This document shows positions 16,835 to 25,721 of a DNA stretch of 64,000 nucleotides, piece by piece. The stretch is from Arthrobacter crystallopoietes. Its GTDB lineage: Bacteria; Actinomycetota; Actinomycetes; Actinomycetales; Micrococcaceae. Below the pieces are notes generated by a model. It was not told the origin of the DNA and searched no databases. It saw only the letters and a list, made by a program, of their open reading frames with translations. The DNA lies in NCBI RefSeq assembly GCF_017603825.1, contig NZ_CP072014.1, positions 3,844,001 through 3,908,000 of the forward strand, in the 5' to 3' direction. The position numbers and the translations under genes were made by a program. Within the stretch, counting starts at the first letter, position 1, and each line of letters starts with the position of its first letter.

Positions 16835-19800
16835 TTAGCTCCGTACAGTCGAGCGCATCAGTCGCAGGGCAACTGATAGGGAGGCCATGTCATCATGCTC
16901 CAGCTGGTTGATTTCCTCGAACATCTTCTTCGCTCGTTCTATGCTCTCGGAATTGGCATTTACCCACTTCTGCATCCGGTCATCGGCATCAAGATCCGCT
17001 TCTGTGCTGTTCATAACGGCAAGCGTCATATCCGTGATGGTCGAATAGAGATCATCACGCATCGCGGCACGCGCCAGTGCCTGCCACCGGTCTTCGCGCG
17101 GCAGCTTGGTAATGCGGTTTAGCAGGGCGTCGACTGCGAACCTGTCGTACACGGTGTAGTAGATTTGGGCGACGGTATCGACCGGCTCTTCAACGCGCAC
17201 TGCAATTCGCGCTATATCCAGCAATCCAAAGCTTTCGAACTGTTCGGCCCATTGATGGGCGATCGTCTCGGGAAGTCCCCACTGCGCGCCCTGCTGCCGC
17301 CACTCCTGTACTCGCTCCAGGTCATTGCCACGCAGGTACTTAACCAGCTTGGTCCGAAGCGGATCGATCAGCGGCTTGAAGGCCACAATGCCTTCGCCGA
17401 CCGGAGTGGCGCTGTCCGTATGGTTGACGTACCAGCGCACTGCCCGGTCGAGCAGCCTGCGGATGTCCAGATGGATCGTCGACCAGACCTCGGTCGGGAA
17501 ACTGGCTGGTAGCTGGTTGAGTTGAGCTACCTGCTCGTCCAGTTCGTAGATCTCGCGAAGCGTGACGAACGCTTTGGCGACCGCAGCTTCGTCAACGGAT
17601 GTCTCTTCCATCACCCGGAAGGCAAAAGTGATGCCTCCCATGTTGATCATGTCATTGGCGACTACCGTAGCGATGATTTCGCGCCGCAACGGATGCAAGG
17701 CGAGGTCCGACCCAAACCGCTCGACCAGCGGGATCGGGAAGTAGCCGCGAAGTACTTTGTCGAAGTACGGATCGTCGGCAAGATTGCTGAGAGTCAGCGC
17801 GCGGGTCAGTTCGATTTTGGCGTACGCGGCCAGAACCGACAACTCAGGCGATGTCAGACCCAGGCCTTTGTCGATGCGCTCGTGGAGTTCGCTGGTAGTC
17901 GGCAGTGCCTCAAGCTCACGGTTGAGATCGGCTGTCTTTTCCAGCCAATCCATCAGCCGTTCGTAACTTGGACTCCACTCGATGACACGTTGACGATCAT
18001 TGAGCAGCAAGACATTCTGGTCGATGTTGTCCTCTAGCACGAGCCGGCCGACCTCGTCGGTCATGGACTGGAGAAGTCGCGTGCGCTCTGCTGCCGGCAG
18101 CTTGCCAGCTGCCACCAGCTGGTCTACGAAGACTTTAATATTGACCTCATGGTCTGAGCAGTCCACACCAGCGGAATTGTCGATAGCATCAGTATTGAGG
18201 ATGACTCCGTTGAGAGCAGCCTCGATACGGCCCCGCTGGGTCATACCAAGGTTGCCGCCCTCGCCGACGACCCTGGCGCGCAGGTCTTTTCCGTTGACCC
18301 GTATGTTGTCGTTGGCCTTGTCTCCGACCTCCGCGTTGGACTCTGTGGATGCCTTAACATAGGTACCGATGCCGCCGTTGTACAGCAGATCCACGGGGGA
18401 TTGCAGAATAGCGCGCAGTAGTTCCGGCGGACTGATCGCGGTCACGCTCTCATCCAGTCCTAGAGCCTGACGGACTTCCGGGGAAAGCTCAATCGACTTG
18501 ATGGATCGGGAATACACTCCTCCTCCCGCGCTGATCAGTGACGCATCGTAGTCTGCCCAGGACGACCGGGGCAGTTCGAACAGACGCTTACGCTCCATGT
18601 AGGACGATGCCGGGTCAGGATTGGGATCCAGGAAAATGTGACGGTGGTCGAAGGCTGCCACAAGGCGAATGTGCTTCGAGAGCAACATGCCATTGCCGAA
18701 GACATCGCCGCTCATATCCCCGACACCGGCAACCGTAAAGTCCTCCTGCTGAGTATCGATGCCCAGCTCACTGAAGTGGCGCTTTACCGATTCCCATGCA
18801 CCGCGAGCGGTAATCCCCATGGCCTTGTGGTCATAACCGACGGAGCCACCGGAGGCGAATGCGTCCCCCAGCCAGTGACCGTACTCTGCGGATATCTCGT
18901 TGGCGATGTCGGAGAAGCTCGCCGTGCCTTTGTCTGCCGCAACAACCAAATATGTATCATCCCCATCCAGACGGACAACGCGTTCGGGTGGGACAACCTG
19001 CTGGCCCGCAGGCGTCCGGACAAGATTGTCGGTGATATCGAGCAGACCGCGGATGAATGTCCGATAGCTCGACTGGCCTTCTGCCATCCAGGCAGCTCGG
19101 TCATTCGCCGGGTCAGGCAACTGCTTGGCGTAGAAACCGCCCTTTGCGCCGGTCGGTACGATAACAGCATTCTTGACCGTTTGCGCTTTGACCAAGCCGA
19201 GGATTTCCGTGCGGAAGTCTTCTCTGCGGTCGGACCACCGAAGCCCGCCACGTGCCACCTCACCGAAGCGCAGGTGCACCCCCTCGACCTGCGGTGAGTA
19301 GACCCAGATCTCGAATTTCGGCCGCGGGAACGGTGCTCCTTCGATGACCTCCGGACGCAGCTTAAAGCTCAAGTAGGGCTTGTTCTGGAAGTAGTTGGTC
19401 CGCAAAGTGGCCTCAATGACGTTGGTCAGCGTCCGAAGCACACGATCCGCGTCGAGAGTCGGAACAGCCTGAAGCCCGTCGGCCAGGCTTGCGCGCGCCT
19501 GCTCGAGGGCAGCTGCCCGGGAATCCTCGTCCATATCGGGATCGAACCGGACCTTGAACAACGAGATCAAGGCATGGGCTACCGCCGGGTTTGCAAGCAA
19601 GGTATCGGCGGTAAAACTATACGAACCTGCATAGCCCAGCTGCCGCACATAACGGGCATAGCTGCGCAGCATCGAGACCTCTCGCCAAGGCACCCGTTCC
19701 TGCACGACCAGCCGGTCGAACCGATCGGATTCGCTCCGCCCGGTGACAACGGCGCCAAAGGCGTCCTGCACGAGTCCGCCGGTCGCGAGCGGGTCCACCT

Positions 19801-21667
19801 CCGGCGGATACTTCAGGCCCAAATCGTAAAGGAAGAAATCCTCGCCGTCGGCGGTGATGATCTCGAATGGCCGTTCGTCCAAAACCTCGAGGCCGAGGTT
19901 TTGAAAGACGGGCAGAATCTGGCTCAGTGACTGCGGCTCAGGCAAATAGAGTTTGAGCCGGGCGTCCTCGACCTTCGTCTGCACATCCGCAGGAATGTAC
20001 ACGTGCATGATCGGGCTAACGTCGGCCTTTTCGCCATAGCTCTCGAATCGCGCAATGTCCTCGAGTGCATCTTCGACCTCATAATCGACCCGATAACTGG
20101 CAGGGAACGCTTCGGCCCACTTCGCCGAAAGCTTCTCGGCCTCCTCACCATCAAATTTTGTCCGTACAATCTGGTCGATGCCCTCGGACCACGACCGCGC
20201 CGCAGCCGCCAGCCGCCTCTCAAGGTCTGCCACATCGATCTGCGGCACTTCCGAACCATGCCTGAGCCTGATGCGGAAGAACAACCGTGCCAAGGAAGAC
20301 TCAGTCATCCGAGCTTCATAGTCAATGGCCTTCGTTTCGAAGGTCTTGCGCAGTTCGTCCTGCATTCGCAGCCGTACCGCAGTGGTGTAACGGTCTCGTG
20401 GCAGGTAGACCAGTGCCGAAACGAACCTCCCGTACACGTCCTGGCGGAGGAAGAGCCGGGTCCTCCGGCGTTCCTGGAGCCGCAGGATGCCCATGGCGAT
20501 GTCCGCCAGCTCCTGGGTGCCCATCTGGAATATCTCATCCCGGGGGTACGACTCAAGAATGGAAAGCAGGTCTTTACCCGAATGCGAGTCGGGCGCAAAA
20601 CCGGAATGCTTGAGGACTGCATCGACCTTTTCGCGCACGATGGGAACGCTGCGTACTGAACGGTTGTAAGCGCTGCTGGCAAATAGGCCGATGAATCTGC
20701 GCTCACCGTTGACGTTGCCCTGAGCATCAAAGCTCTTGACTCCGATGTAGTCCAGGTAAGCCGCCCGGTGCACCGTGGAACGTGAGTTCGCCTTGGTAAT
20801 GACTAATGCGCGCTTCTCGCGGGCGCGGGCGCGGCCCTCCTCTGTCAGATGCTGGACATGCCGGTCCTCCGGCAGTTCACGCATGATCCCGAGACCAGTG
20901 CCCTCGCGCAGCAACAGCACGTCCTCCCCCGCCTGATTGGCAAGGTCATATTCCCGGTATCCCAGAAAAGTGAAGTTACCATTGTCCAGCCACGCCAGGA
21001 GCTCCTTGGCCTCGTCAAGGTCGGGTATCTCCTCGGCGCCGACAACAGAATCCAGCGATGCGGCAATCTGCCTGACTCGGCTGCGCATGGAAGACCAGTC
21101 CTCCACAGCGACGCGAACGTCACCCAGCACCTTGCGGATTCCCTCAATGACCTGCTGTGCCTTTTCGTCGCCGGAGATACGTACAGTCTCCACTGAAATC
21201 CAGGACTCAATGTGCGAGGCTTTGTCACCCGTGGCGATGAACTCTGCGAGATTAGGCAGCGCGGCGGTGTCGCCGCTGGAGGCACCCAAGTGAGCCGGTA
21301 CGCGTTTGAGCTCTACGAGTTCGTGGCTGGTCCGGTCACGTATGGCGATAAAAGTGGGATGCATGAGCATCCGGATAGCCAGGTCCTGACGCACAATTTC
21401 TGCTGTAACTGAATCGACCAGGAACGGCATGTCATCAGTCGCTATCATGATGATGCTGGAATTACGTTCGTTGCGAATGCCGATCACTGCTTGCCCGCTG
21501 GGCCGCATCAAGGCGAGCTCTCGATGCGCCATGGCTCGAGTTTCCAAAGTGTCGCCGCTATAGCTTGCAGCATCCTCGGCAGCCAGGTGCTCGTAATAGT
21601 TCCCGAGGAAGTCCCCGGGACGCTTGCCTGAAGTGGAAAGATCCGTAGCACTGGATCCTGACGACAT
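16835..21667 (-). CDS. NAD-dependent glutamate dehydrogenase, large (about 180 kDa) type
   Basis: A 1610-residue enzyme that oxidatively deaminates glutamate to 2-oxoglutarate with NAD. Length and order match the actinobacterial and proteobacterial L_180 family: an N-terminal ACT/PAS-like regulatory half (about 1-700) and a catalytic core with GLRWSDRREDFRTEILG, GAKGGFYAKQLP and a later Rossmann region with NGGIGTYVKAS and VVGEGGNLGMTQRGRIE. The ATG at 21667 is preceded by a ggagg ribosome site 8 nt away; an in-frame TTG 27 bp upstream would place that site inside the coding sequence. Likely first gene of a transcript with pdtaS. Confidence 0.93.
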   Translation of the reverse strand: MSSGSSATDLSTSGKRPGDFLGNYYEHLAAEDAASYSGDTLETRAMAHRELALMRPSGQAVIGIRNERNSSIIMIATDDMPFLVDSVTAEIVRQDLAIRMLMHPTFIAIRDRTSHELVELKRVPAHLGASSGDTAALPNLAEFIATGDKASHIESWISVETVRISGDEKAQQVIEGIRKVLGDVRVAVEDWSSMRSRVRQIAASLDSVVGAEEIPDLDEAKELLAWLDNGNFTFLGYREYDLANQAGEDVLLLREGTGLGIMRELPEDRHVQHLTEEGRARAREKRALVITKANSRSTVHRAAYLDYIGVKSFDAQGNVNGERRFIGLFASSAYNRSVRSVPIVREKVDAVLKHSGFAPDSHSGKDLLSILESYPRDEIFQMGTQELADIAMGILRLQERRRTRLFLRQDVYGRFVSALVYLPRDRYTTAVRLRMQDELRKTFETKAIDYEARMTESSLARLFFRIRLRHGSEVPQIDVADLERRLAAAARSWSEGIDQIVRTKFDGEEAEKLSAKWAEAFPASYRVDYEVEDALEDIARFESYGEKADVSPIMHVYIPADVQTKVEDARLKLYLPEPQSLSQILPVFQNLGLEVLDERPFEIITADGEDFFLYDLGLKYPPEVDPLATGGLVQDAFGAVVTGRSESDRFDRLVVQERVPWREVSMLRSYARYVRQLGYAGSYSFTADTLLANPAVAHALISLFKVRFDPDMDEDSRAAALEQARASLADGLQAVPTLDADRVLRTLTNVIEATLRTNYFQNKPYLSFKLRPEVIEGAPFPRPKFEIWVYSPQVEGVHLRFGEVARGGLRWSDRREDFRTEILGLVKAQTVKNAVIVPTGAKGGFYAKQLPDPANDRAAWMAEGQSSYRTFIRGLLDITDNLVRTPAGQQVVPPERVVRLDGDDTYLVVAADKGTASFSDIANEISAEYGHWLGDAFASGGSVGYDHKAMGITARGAWESVKRHFSELGIDTQQEDFTVAGVGDMSGDVFGNGMLLSKHIRLVAAFDHRHIFLDPNPDPASSYMERKRLFELPRSSWADYDASLISAGGGVYSRSIKSIELSPEVRQALGLDESVTAISPPELLRAILQSPVDLLYNGGIGTYVKASTESNAEVGDKANDNIRVNGKDLRARVVGEGGNLGMTQRGRIEAALNGVILNTDAIDNSAGVDCSDHEVNIKVFVDQLVAAGKLPAAERTRLLQSMTDEVGRLVLEDNIDQNVLLLNDRQRVIEWSPSYERLMDWLEKTADLNRELEALPTTSELHERIDKGLGLTSPELSVLAAYAKIELTRALTLSNLADDPYFDKVLRGYFPIPLVERFGSDLALHPLRREIIATVVANDMINMGGITFAFRVMEETSVDEAAVAKAFVTLREIYELDEQVAQLNQLPASFPTEVWSTIHLDIRRLLDRAVRWYVNHTDSATPVGEGIVAFKPLIDPLRTKLVKYLRGNDLERVQEWRQQGAQWGLPETIAHQWAEQFESFGLLDIARIAVRVEEPVDTVAQIYYTVYDRFAVDALLNRITKLPREDRWQALARAAMRDDLYSTITDMTLAVMNSTEADLDADDRMQKWVNANSESIERAKKMFEEINQLEHDDMASLSVALRLMRSTVRS

Positions 21668-21744
21668 GAAAAACGCCTCCGATAGGTGGTTCAAGGCCGC
21701 CCCATTGCGGCCACACCTGCAAGCCTAACGCCAGCCGGCTAAAA

Positions 21745-23034
21745 CTACACTTTGAGGCGCCTGCGTCTGCGCGGACCATTGCGGCGGACAGGCAGGTCGC
21801 AACCAGCCAGCAATGCGATAGCGCGGCGCAGGGGTGAATCCGGGGCGATTTCGAGAAGTACGGAACCACTGAGCAATGCCGCATCCGCGACATCGAAGTC
21901 GGCTGGCAGGAATGACTGCACCTCTTTGACTGGCCCGAAACGCTCCCAGGAGTCCCGGAGCTGGTCGACGGGCACCGATCCGACCGATGATGCGCGCACC
22001 TTATTCAGGACGACACGAGGCGCAGCACTGGGAACAGCCTGTTCAATTTCTGCAAGAGCCCGGACCAGCCGGGGGACTCCAACGGCGTCGGCAGCTCCGA
22101 CTGCAAAGACAGTATCGGCCAATTCGAGGCAACGAAGGGTCGCACCGTTGCGGCGTGGAGCCATCGTGTCAAAGCTGAGTTCTTCGTCGGCCTCCAGGCA
22201 GAAACCGCAATCGATGATTGTGTAGTCCGCGAGAGACCTGGCCAGGCCTACTACCGTGGCCATGGCTCCGGGCCGCAGTTCCGGCCACCGCTCGGCCCTC
22301 GTGATGCCTGTCAGCACCTGGAGGTGCGCCCCTTGTACCGCTACCTTGACGCTGACACGCGCCAGGGCTGGTCCATCCAGGATTCCCTGATCTGCCAGTC
22401 TGCAGGCCTGGGCCAGTGCGGCGGATTCGTCCATCAGGCCGAGAAACGCCGCTACGCTCGCAGAATAGGTGTCGGCATCGATCAGGAGCGTCGTCTTTCC
22501 TGATGCCGCATATTCTGCCGCCAGATTCACCGCGACCGTCGTTCGGCCGGGCGCGCCGGTTGGTCCCCAGACAGCGATTACCTGACCGCCTGCTGACAGT
22601 TCGGCGGGTTGGTCGTCCGGGATCGCGACCGGCAACAGGGCATGGGCCGGGTCGGCATAACCTACCGCCACCCGGGTGCCTGTTACGGGAAGGTTCGCGA
22701 CGGCATCGGTGACAAGGTCGGCCAGTTGCAAAGGCTCCATCAAAACCGGCCCGTGGGCAATCCCCAGCGCATCGAACCGCCGGCGCTCCCCTTCATCGTC
22801 CGTAAGCACGACGACGGCAACCTGTGAGCTGTGAAGCCGTTCCAGGACAACGCTGCCAACCTCGCACGTGTCGCCGGCAACGATTGCAGCACGGGCGAGC
22901 CCGGTCTGGCAGGCAGCAATCAGTTCAGCGAGGGCACTGCATCTGCGTACGACAGTTACCGGACCATGCAGTCGTTCCAATCCGCCAACGAAGTCCGTAA
23001 ACGTATCGCCGTATGTAATAACGGGGATGCTCAT
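21745..23034 (-). CDS. CpaE-like MinD/ParA-family ATPase with altered P-loop
   Basis: A 429-residue two-domain protein. Residues 1-115 resemble a pseudo-receiver and about 150-400 a MinD/ParA fold. The nucleotide loop is GPTGAPGRTT at 157-166, where the usual deviant Walker lysines are absent and Arg replaces the GKT lysine. LLIDADTYSAS (183-193) is the expected Walker A-prime/Asp region. The extreme C-terminus is very basic (RRNGPRRRRRLKV). It overlaps the SAF-domain gene by 4 bp. The pairing recalls CpaB/CpaE of Flp pilus systems, but no other pilus genes are in the window. Confidence 0.75.
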   Translation of the reverse strand: MSIPVITYGDTFTDFVGGLERLHGPVTVVRRCSALAELIAACQTGLARAAIVAGDTCEVGSVVLERLHSSQVAVVVLTDDEGERRRFDALGIAHGPVLMEPLQLADLVTDAVANLPVTGTRVAVGYADPAHALLPVAIPDDQPAELSAGGQVIAVWGPTGAPGRTTVAVNLAAEYAASGKTTLLIDADTYSASVAAFLGLMDESAALAQACRLADQGILDGPALARVSVKVAVQGAHLQVLTGITRAERWPELRPGAMATVVGLARSLADYTIIDCGFCLEADEELSFDTMAPRRNGATLRCLELADTVFAVGAADAVGVPRLVRALAEIEQAVPSAAPRVVLNKVRASSVGSVPVDQLRDSWERFGPVKEVQSFLPADFDVADAALLSGSVLLEIAPDSPLRRAIALLAGCDLPVRRNGPRRRRRLKV

Positions 23035-23678
23035 GAACCGCTGCCCGGGTTCAGAACCACGTTGATCCGTGCACCGTTAGACAGGGCATTTAGTAAGCCC
23101 GGCATCTTTTCATCTGTGACCAGTACATGCAGCTGCTCTATTTGCGCCGATCCCAGCGCAGGTCCTGTCTCCGTGAGCTGGGAAATTTCGGCACTTTCCA
23201 AGAGTCTTTCGGGCGGGCTGAAGCCGTTTCTGCCGTCAGGCATGGCGACCCAAACATCCACCCTAGCCCCCGCGCCAGCACCCTCGGGAAGCGCACTATC
23301 GATGGTCAGCGCGACCGGCTTTCGGTCCAATGCGTCGGCTGTGCCCAGGCTGGCCCCCGGGATAAGCTCTCCCTTACGTATGAAGGTTGTCGCAACCGCA
23401 TTCTCAGGAATGCCGGTTTCCGCGCTGAGGTAAGTGTGCTCGACTTCGCCCAGGCTGACGTTCACGATGGAGAATTCGTCCGACGTTATTTTCTGGCCGA
23501 GACTGATGTCGTCCCTCGCTGCGAACATTTCAACCGTCTTGTCCGCGTTCCCCAGCAACGCCGTCACGGAGGCAACTGAAACGAGAACCAGCAGGATACC
23601 GATGAGCAGCCGGGGGTCCTTCCACGATGGCTTCTTCAATCGTGCTGCGGGAGCAGCAAGGTCGGTAACAGCGCTCAA
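23031..23678 (-). CDS. SAF-domain protein, CpaB/RcpC-like
   Basis: A 215-residue protein with one N-terminal membrane segment (about 25-43) after a short basic cytoplasmic stretch. A SAF domain follows (about 55-115; ARDDISLGQKITSDEF, then FIRKGELIPGASL). The rest is predicted to be extracytoplasmic. SAF domains occur in CpaB pilus-assembly proteins and related envelope factors. It overlaps the CpaE-like ATPase gene and probably forms a two-gene operon with it. Precise role unknown. Confidence 0.78.
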   Translation of the reverse strand: MSAVTDLAAPAARLKKPSWKDPRLLIGILLVLVSVASVTALLGNADKTVEMFAARDDISLGQKITSDEFSIVNVSLGEVEHTYLSAETGIPENAVATTFIRKGELIPGASLGTADALDRKPVALTIDSALPEGAGAGARVDVWVAMPDGRNGFSPPERLLESAEISQLTETGPALGSAQIEQLHVLVTDEKMPGLLNALSNGARINVVLNPGSGS

Positions 23679-23876
23679 GGTACTCCCCCTGTTGGAATAG
23701 CAAACGCACCGAAGACAAATCCTCTGATCTGCTGAGACATTCGGCTGACATTGCGGGCTCCGACCATTCTCATGGAGACGGACACAAAAACAAACCTTCG
23801 GGTTGCTGATGCCACGAATTGTGGATAACCAAGTGTCGTTTTTGCCTCAGTCCACAACATCGAGACCCTGATTGCG

Positions 23877-23903
23877 TCAAACAGTATCAAGCGATGCCAT
23901 AAT
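23877..23903 (+). promoter_or_regulatory. promoter of the helix-turn-helix gene with two direct repeats
   Basis: TCAAAC (23877-23882) and TCAAGC (23887-23892) are exactly 10 bp apart and occupy the -35 zone of a -10 hexamer CATAAT at 23898-23903. No consensus -35 is present. The same repeat recurs upstream of the LysM gene, suggesting that the excisionase/BldC-like protein encoded just downstream binds here. Confidence 0.45.
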
Positions 23904-23945
23904 GAACTGAACCCCTGCACAACAACTGCTGTCGAGGAGGACCTG

Positions 23946-24164
23946 ATGCCTCGGTTTCTGACTTTGACCGATGTTGCCGAAATACTGCAGATATCATCTT
24001 CCCAGGCCTATGCACTAGTGCGCAGCGGTGAGTTGCCAGCCATCCAGATTGGCGGCCGCGGCCAGTGGCGTGTGGAACAGCTGATGCTGGACCAATACAT
24101 CGACAATAAGTACGCCGAGACTCGTCGTTTGGTCGAAGAAGCCAAATCAGGAAAGAACAACTAG
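23946..24164 (+). CDS. excisionase/BldC-like helix-turn-helix DNA-binding protein
   Basis: A 72-residue single-domain winged helix-turn-helix protein of the MerR-related HTH_17 type. FLTLTDVAEILQIS-SSQAYALVRSGELP forms the turn and GGRGQWRVEQ the wing, followed by a charged helix. Small homologues include phage excisionases and Streptomyces BldC, which bind direct repeats as head-to-tail multimers. A strong gaggagg ribosome site precedes the ATG. There is no integrase nearby, so a regulatory role is more likely than excision. Its probable targets are the 10-bp-phased repeats at 23877 and 24867-24922. Confidence 0.82.
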   Translation: MPRFLTLTDVAEILQISSSQAYALVRSGELPAIQIGGRGQWRVEQLMLDQYIDNKYAETRRLVEEAKSGKNN

Positions 24165-24166
24165 GT

Positions 24167-24196
24167 ATTCCTGCCTTCCCCCTGAGCGGGAGGAAT
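24167..24196. terminator. imperfect hairpin between converging genes
   Basis: ATTCCTGCC (24167-24175) pairs with GGGAGGAAT (24188-24196) with one mismatch, directly after the helix-turn-helix gene stop and before the end of the facing gene. Confidence 0.45.
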
Positions 24197-24224
24197 CAAG
24201 CGCTTTGAATCTGGCGGAGTCGGT

Positions 24225-24791
24225 TCAATCCCCTGCGCGGACTGAGGCAAGGGCACCAATCGCAGTAAATGGGATGGCATATACGGTCCGCACGTTACTG
24301 GCTCTCCGCGCCTCGCCTGAAGGAACAGCTGCAAGCTCCAAAAAATCGCTGCCGACGCGGTCGATCATGCCGTTGACAGTCCTGCCCGCTGTGCCCGATG
24401 CCAGATGAAGTACGACGTCGGCTCGGTCCCGTGCGAGCGCGCGCAGCGCGGAGCCCATACCGAGCCGCTTTGCCACGGATGACTTCTCAACTGACGAGCT
24501 ACGGCTTAGCCCTTCCAATAACTGGATTGCCGGCAATGGCACGAGAACGCTCCTGGCCCGTTCGTTAAGGACCAGCCAAGTGGATCCAACGTGTGCCAAG
24601 GCCCCGGTGAACTGCAGTCCGCCGGAAACTGTCAGCCGGATTCCCGAACCAACTTGCCCTCGTAACCGGTCCCCCAGCGACGTCTCGGCGTGGTTCAGCC
24701 GCGCAAGCTCATTGGCTTCGGATTCAAGCCCCCGCTGGTCGGCGGCATGCAGTTGCCCTTCCATGTCCGCAAACAACGAGTCCCATCGCAC
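24225..24791 (-). CDS. conserved actinobacterial hypothetical protein
   Basis: A 188-residue soluble protein with no recognised catalytic motif. The first third is helical and acidic (MRWDSLFADMEGQLHAADQR, continuing to LARLNHAE). The rest looks like two small beta-rich modules: GSGIRLTVSGGLQFTGALAHVG with STWLVLNERA, and ADVVLHLASGTAGRTVNG with DFLELAAV, each resembling an SH3/Sm-like barrel. The ATG lies about 7 nt from the end of a well-formed -10 element, so the mRNA is probably leaderless. It is divergent from the LysM gene. Function unknown. Confidence 0.7.
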   Translation of the reverse strand: MRWDSLFADMEGQLHAADQRGLESEANELARLNHAETSLGDRLRGQVGSGIRLTVSGGLQFTGALAHVGSTWLVLNERARSVLVPLPAIQLLEGLSRSSSVEKSSVAKRLGMGSALRALARDRADVVLHLASGTAGRTVNGMIDRVGSDFLELAAVPSGEARRASNVRTVYAIPFTAIGALASVRAGD

Positions 24792-24797
24792 TGCTCC

Positions 24798-24826
24798 AGC
24801 CTAGAAGCAGCGCCAAAGACGGTCAA
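24798..24826 (-). promoter_or_regulatory. sigma-70-like, probably leaderless promoter
   Basis: On the minus strand TTGACC (24826-24821) and TAGGCT (24803-24798) are separated by exactly 17 bp. The predicted transcription start falls at or next to the ATG at 24791, implying a leaderless transcript. The -35 overlaps a TCAAAC repeat unit. Confidence 0.6.
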
Positions 24827-24866
24827 ACTGCACCAAAGGGGTTTACACCGCCGCGCGCTGATGCCA

Positions 24867-24922
24867 TCATCAAGAATCACAAGCAACTCAACGCCATCAA
24901 ACGGCATCAAACTACGTCAAAC
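24867..24922 (+). repeat. helically phased direct repeats upstream of the LysM gene
   Basis: TCAAAC occurs at 24897, 24907 and 24917, exactly 10 bp apart. Degenerate units occupy the same phase at 24867 (TCATCA), 24877 (TCACAA) and 24887 (CTCAAC). A further 10-bp-spaced set, CCAAAG/TCAAAC/CCAAAG, lies at 24813, 24823 and 24833. One unit per helical turn suits cooperative binding by a head-to-tail helix-turn-helix multimer. Confidence 0.7.
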
Positions 24923-24948
24923 CAGACATTCTCTACGTGGAGCGTGAC

Positions 24949-25683
24949 ATGAAGAAGGTAGGAACGGACACAGTCCTCACCGCGATGATTCCGCTCTGCG
25001 GAGCCGCACTGCTGTTGGCAGGAGGCCGCATCAGCGTCGACGACGACGGAACATGGCGTCCCTTGGTCATGCACACATACTCGGAACTGCTAGCTTCCAG
25101 CGCGGCCCTGGTTGGCTTGGCGATTGTCGCCTGGTGGTTGGTATGCATCGTCTGCGCTGTCGTCGGTGCCGCACTTGAGCGTGCCGGACATACCAAGCTC
25201 GCGGCTGCGTCCTTTGCCTGTAGCCCCGCATTCATGAAACGGCTCGCCACTGCCGTTATCGGACTCAATGTCCTAACCGCACCAGTGGTGGCCAATGCCG
25301 CGACCCCGGTATCCGGAATGGACACCGTATCCCAGTCAGCGTCGCTCCAGAGCGGTACAGCTTCCCCATACCTCCGGATGGCCCCGGCCTCATCAGGTGA
25401 ATCCCAATCGGTCAGCCCCTGGTGGAAGCCAGCTGCACCGCCAACGTCACCGGGTCTCGTTGCCATGCCGATCAGCCAGACGAACGAGGAAAGCCGGGCC
25501 GTGACCGTGGTAGCCGGAGACACGCTGTGGGATATCGCCGCCAAGGATCTGGGCAAGCTTGCCACCGACACCGAGATAGCGGCCCATTGGCCCAAATGGT
25601 ATTCCGCCAACAAGGAGGTAATCGGACCAGATCCTGCCGTACTTCTGCCCGGACAAGTCCTTATAGCGCCCGCAAACCGTTGA
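24949..25683 (+). CDS. LysM-domain membrane protein
   Basis: A 244-residue envelope protein. Hydrophobic segments lie at about 10-24 and 51-75, and a third at about 100-118 ends in ANAATP, which could be a cleavage or membrane site. A Ser/Pro-rich linker leads to a C-terminal LysM domain (185-243; VVAGDTLWDIAAKDLG ... LLPGQVLIAP), predicted to bind peptidoglycan or GlcNAc polymers. The ATG at 24949 has gtggagcg 8 nt upstream; the GTG at 24937 is part of that ribosome site. It is followed 38 bp later by the Rv3235-type gene. The phased repeats upstream suggest activator control. Confidence 0.82.
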   Translation: MKKVGTDTVLTAMIPLCGAALLLAGGRISVDDDGTWRPLVMHTYSELLASSAALVGLAIVAWWLVCIVCAVVGAALERAGHTKLAAASFACSPAFMKRLATAVIGLNVLTAPVVANAATPVSGMDTVSQSASLQSGTASPYLRMAPASSGESQSVSPWWKPAAPPTSPGLVAMPISQTNEESRAVTVVAGDTLWDIAAKDLGKLATDTEIAAHWPKWYSANKEVIGPDPAVLLPGQVLIAPANR

Positions 25684-25721
25684 ACTCGCAATCGCACCGT
25701 CAGATGAGGAAAGGCCATGCC

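Noticed and set aside
21668-21694. TTG start adding nine residues to the glutamate dehydrogenase
   Set aside because: The clear ggagg ribosome site would lie inside that extension and is correctly spaced for the ATG at 21667.
23946-24164. Reading the helix-turn-helix protein as a phage excisionase marking a mobile element
   Set aside because: No integrase, attachment-site repeats, tRNA junction or phage genes are near, and the neighbours are conserved chromosomal genes.
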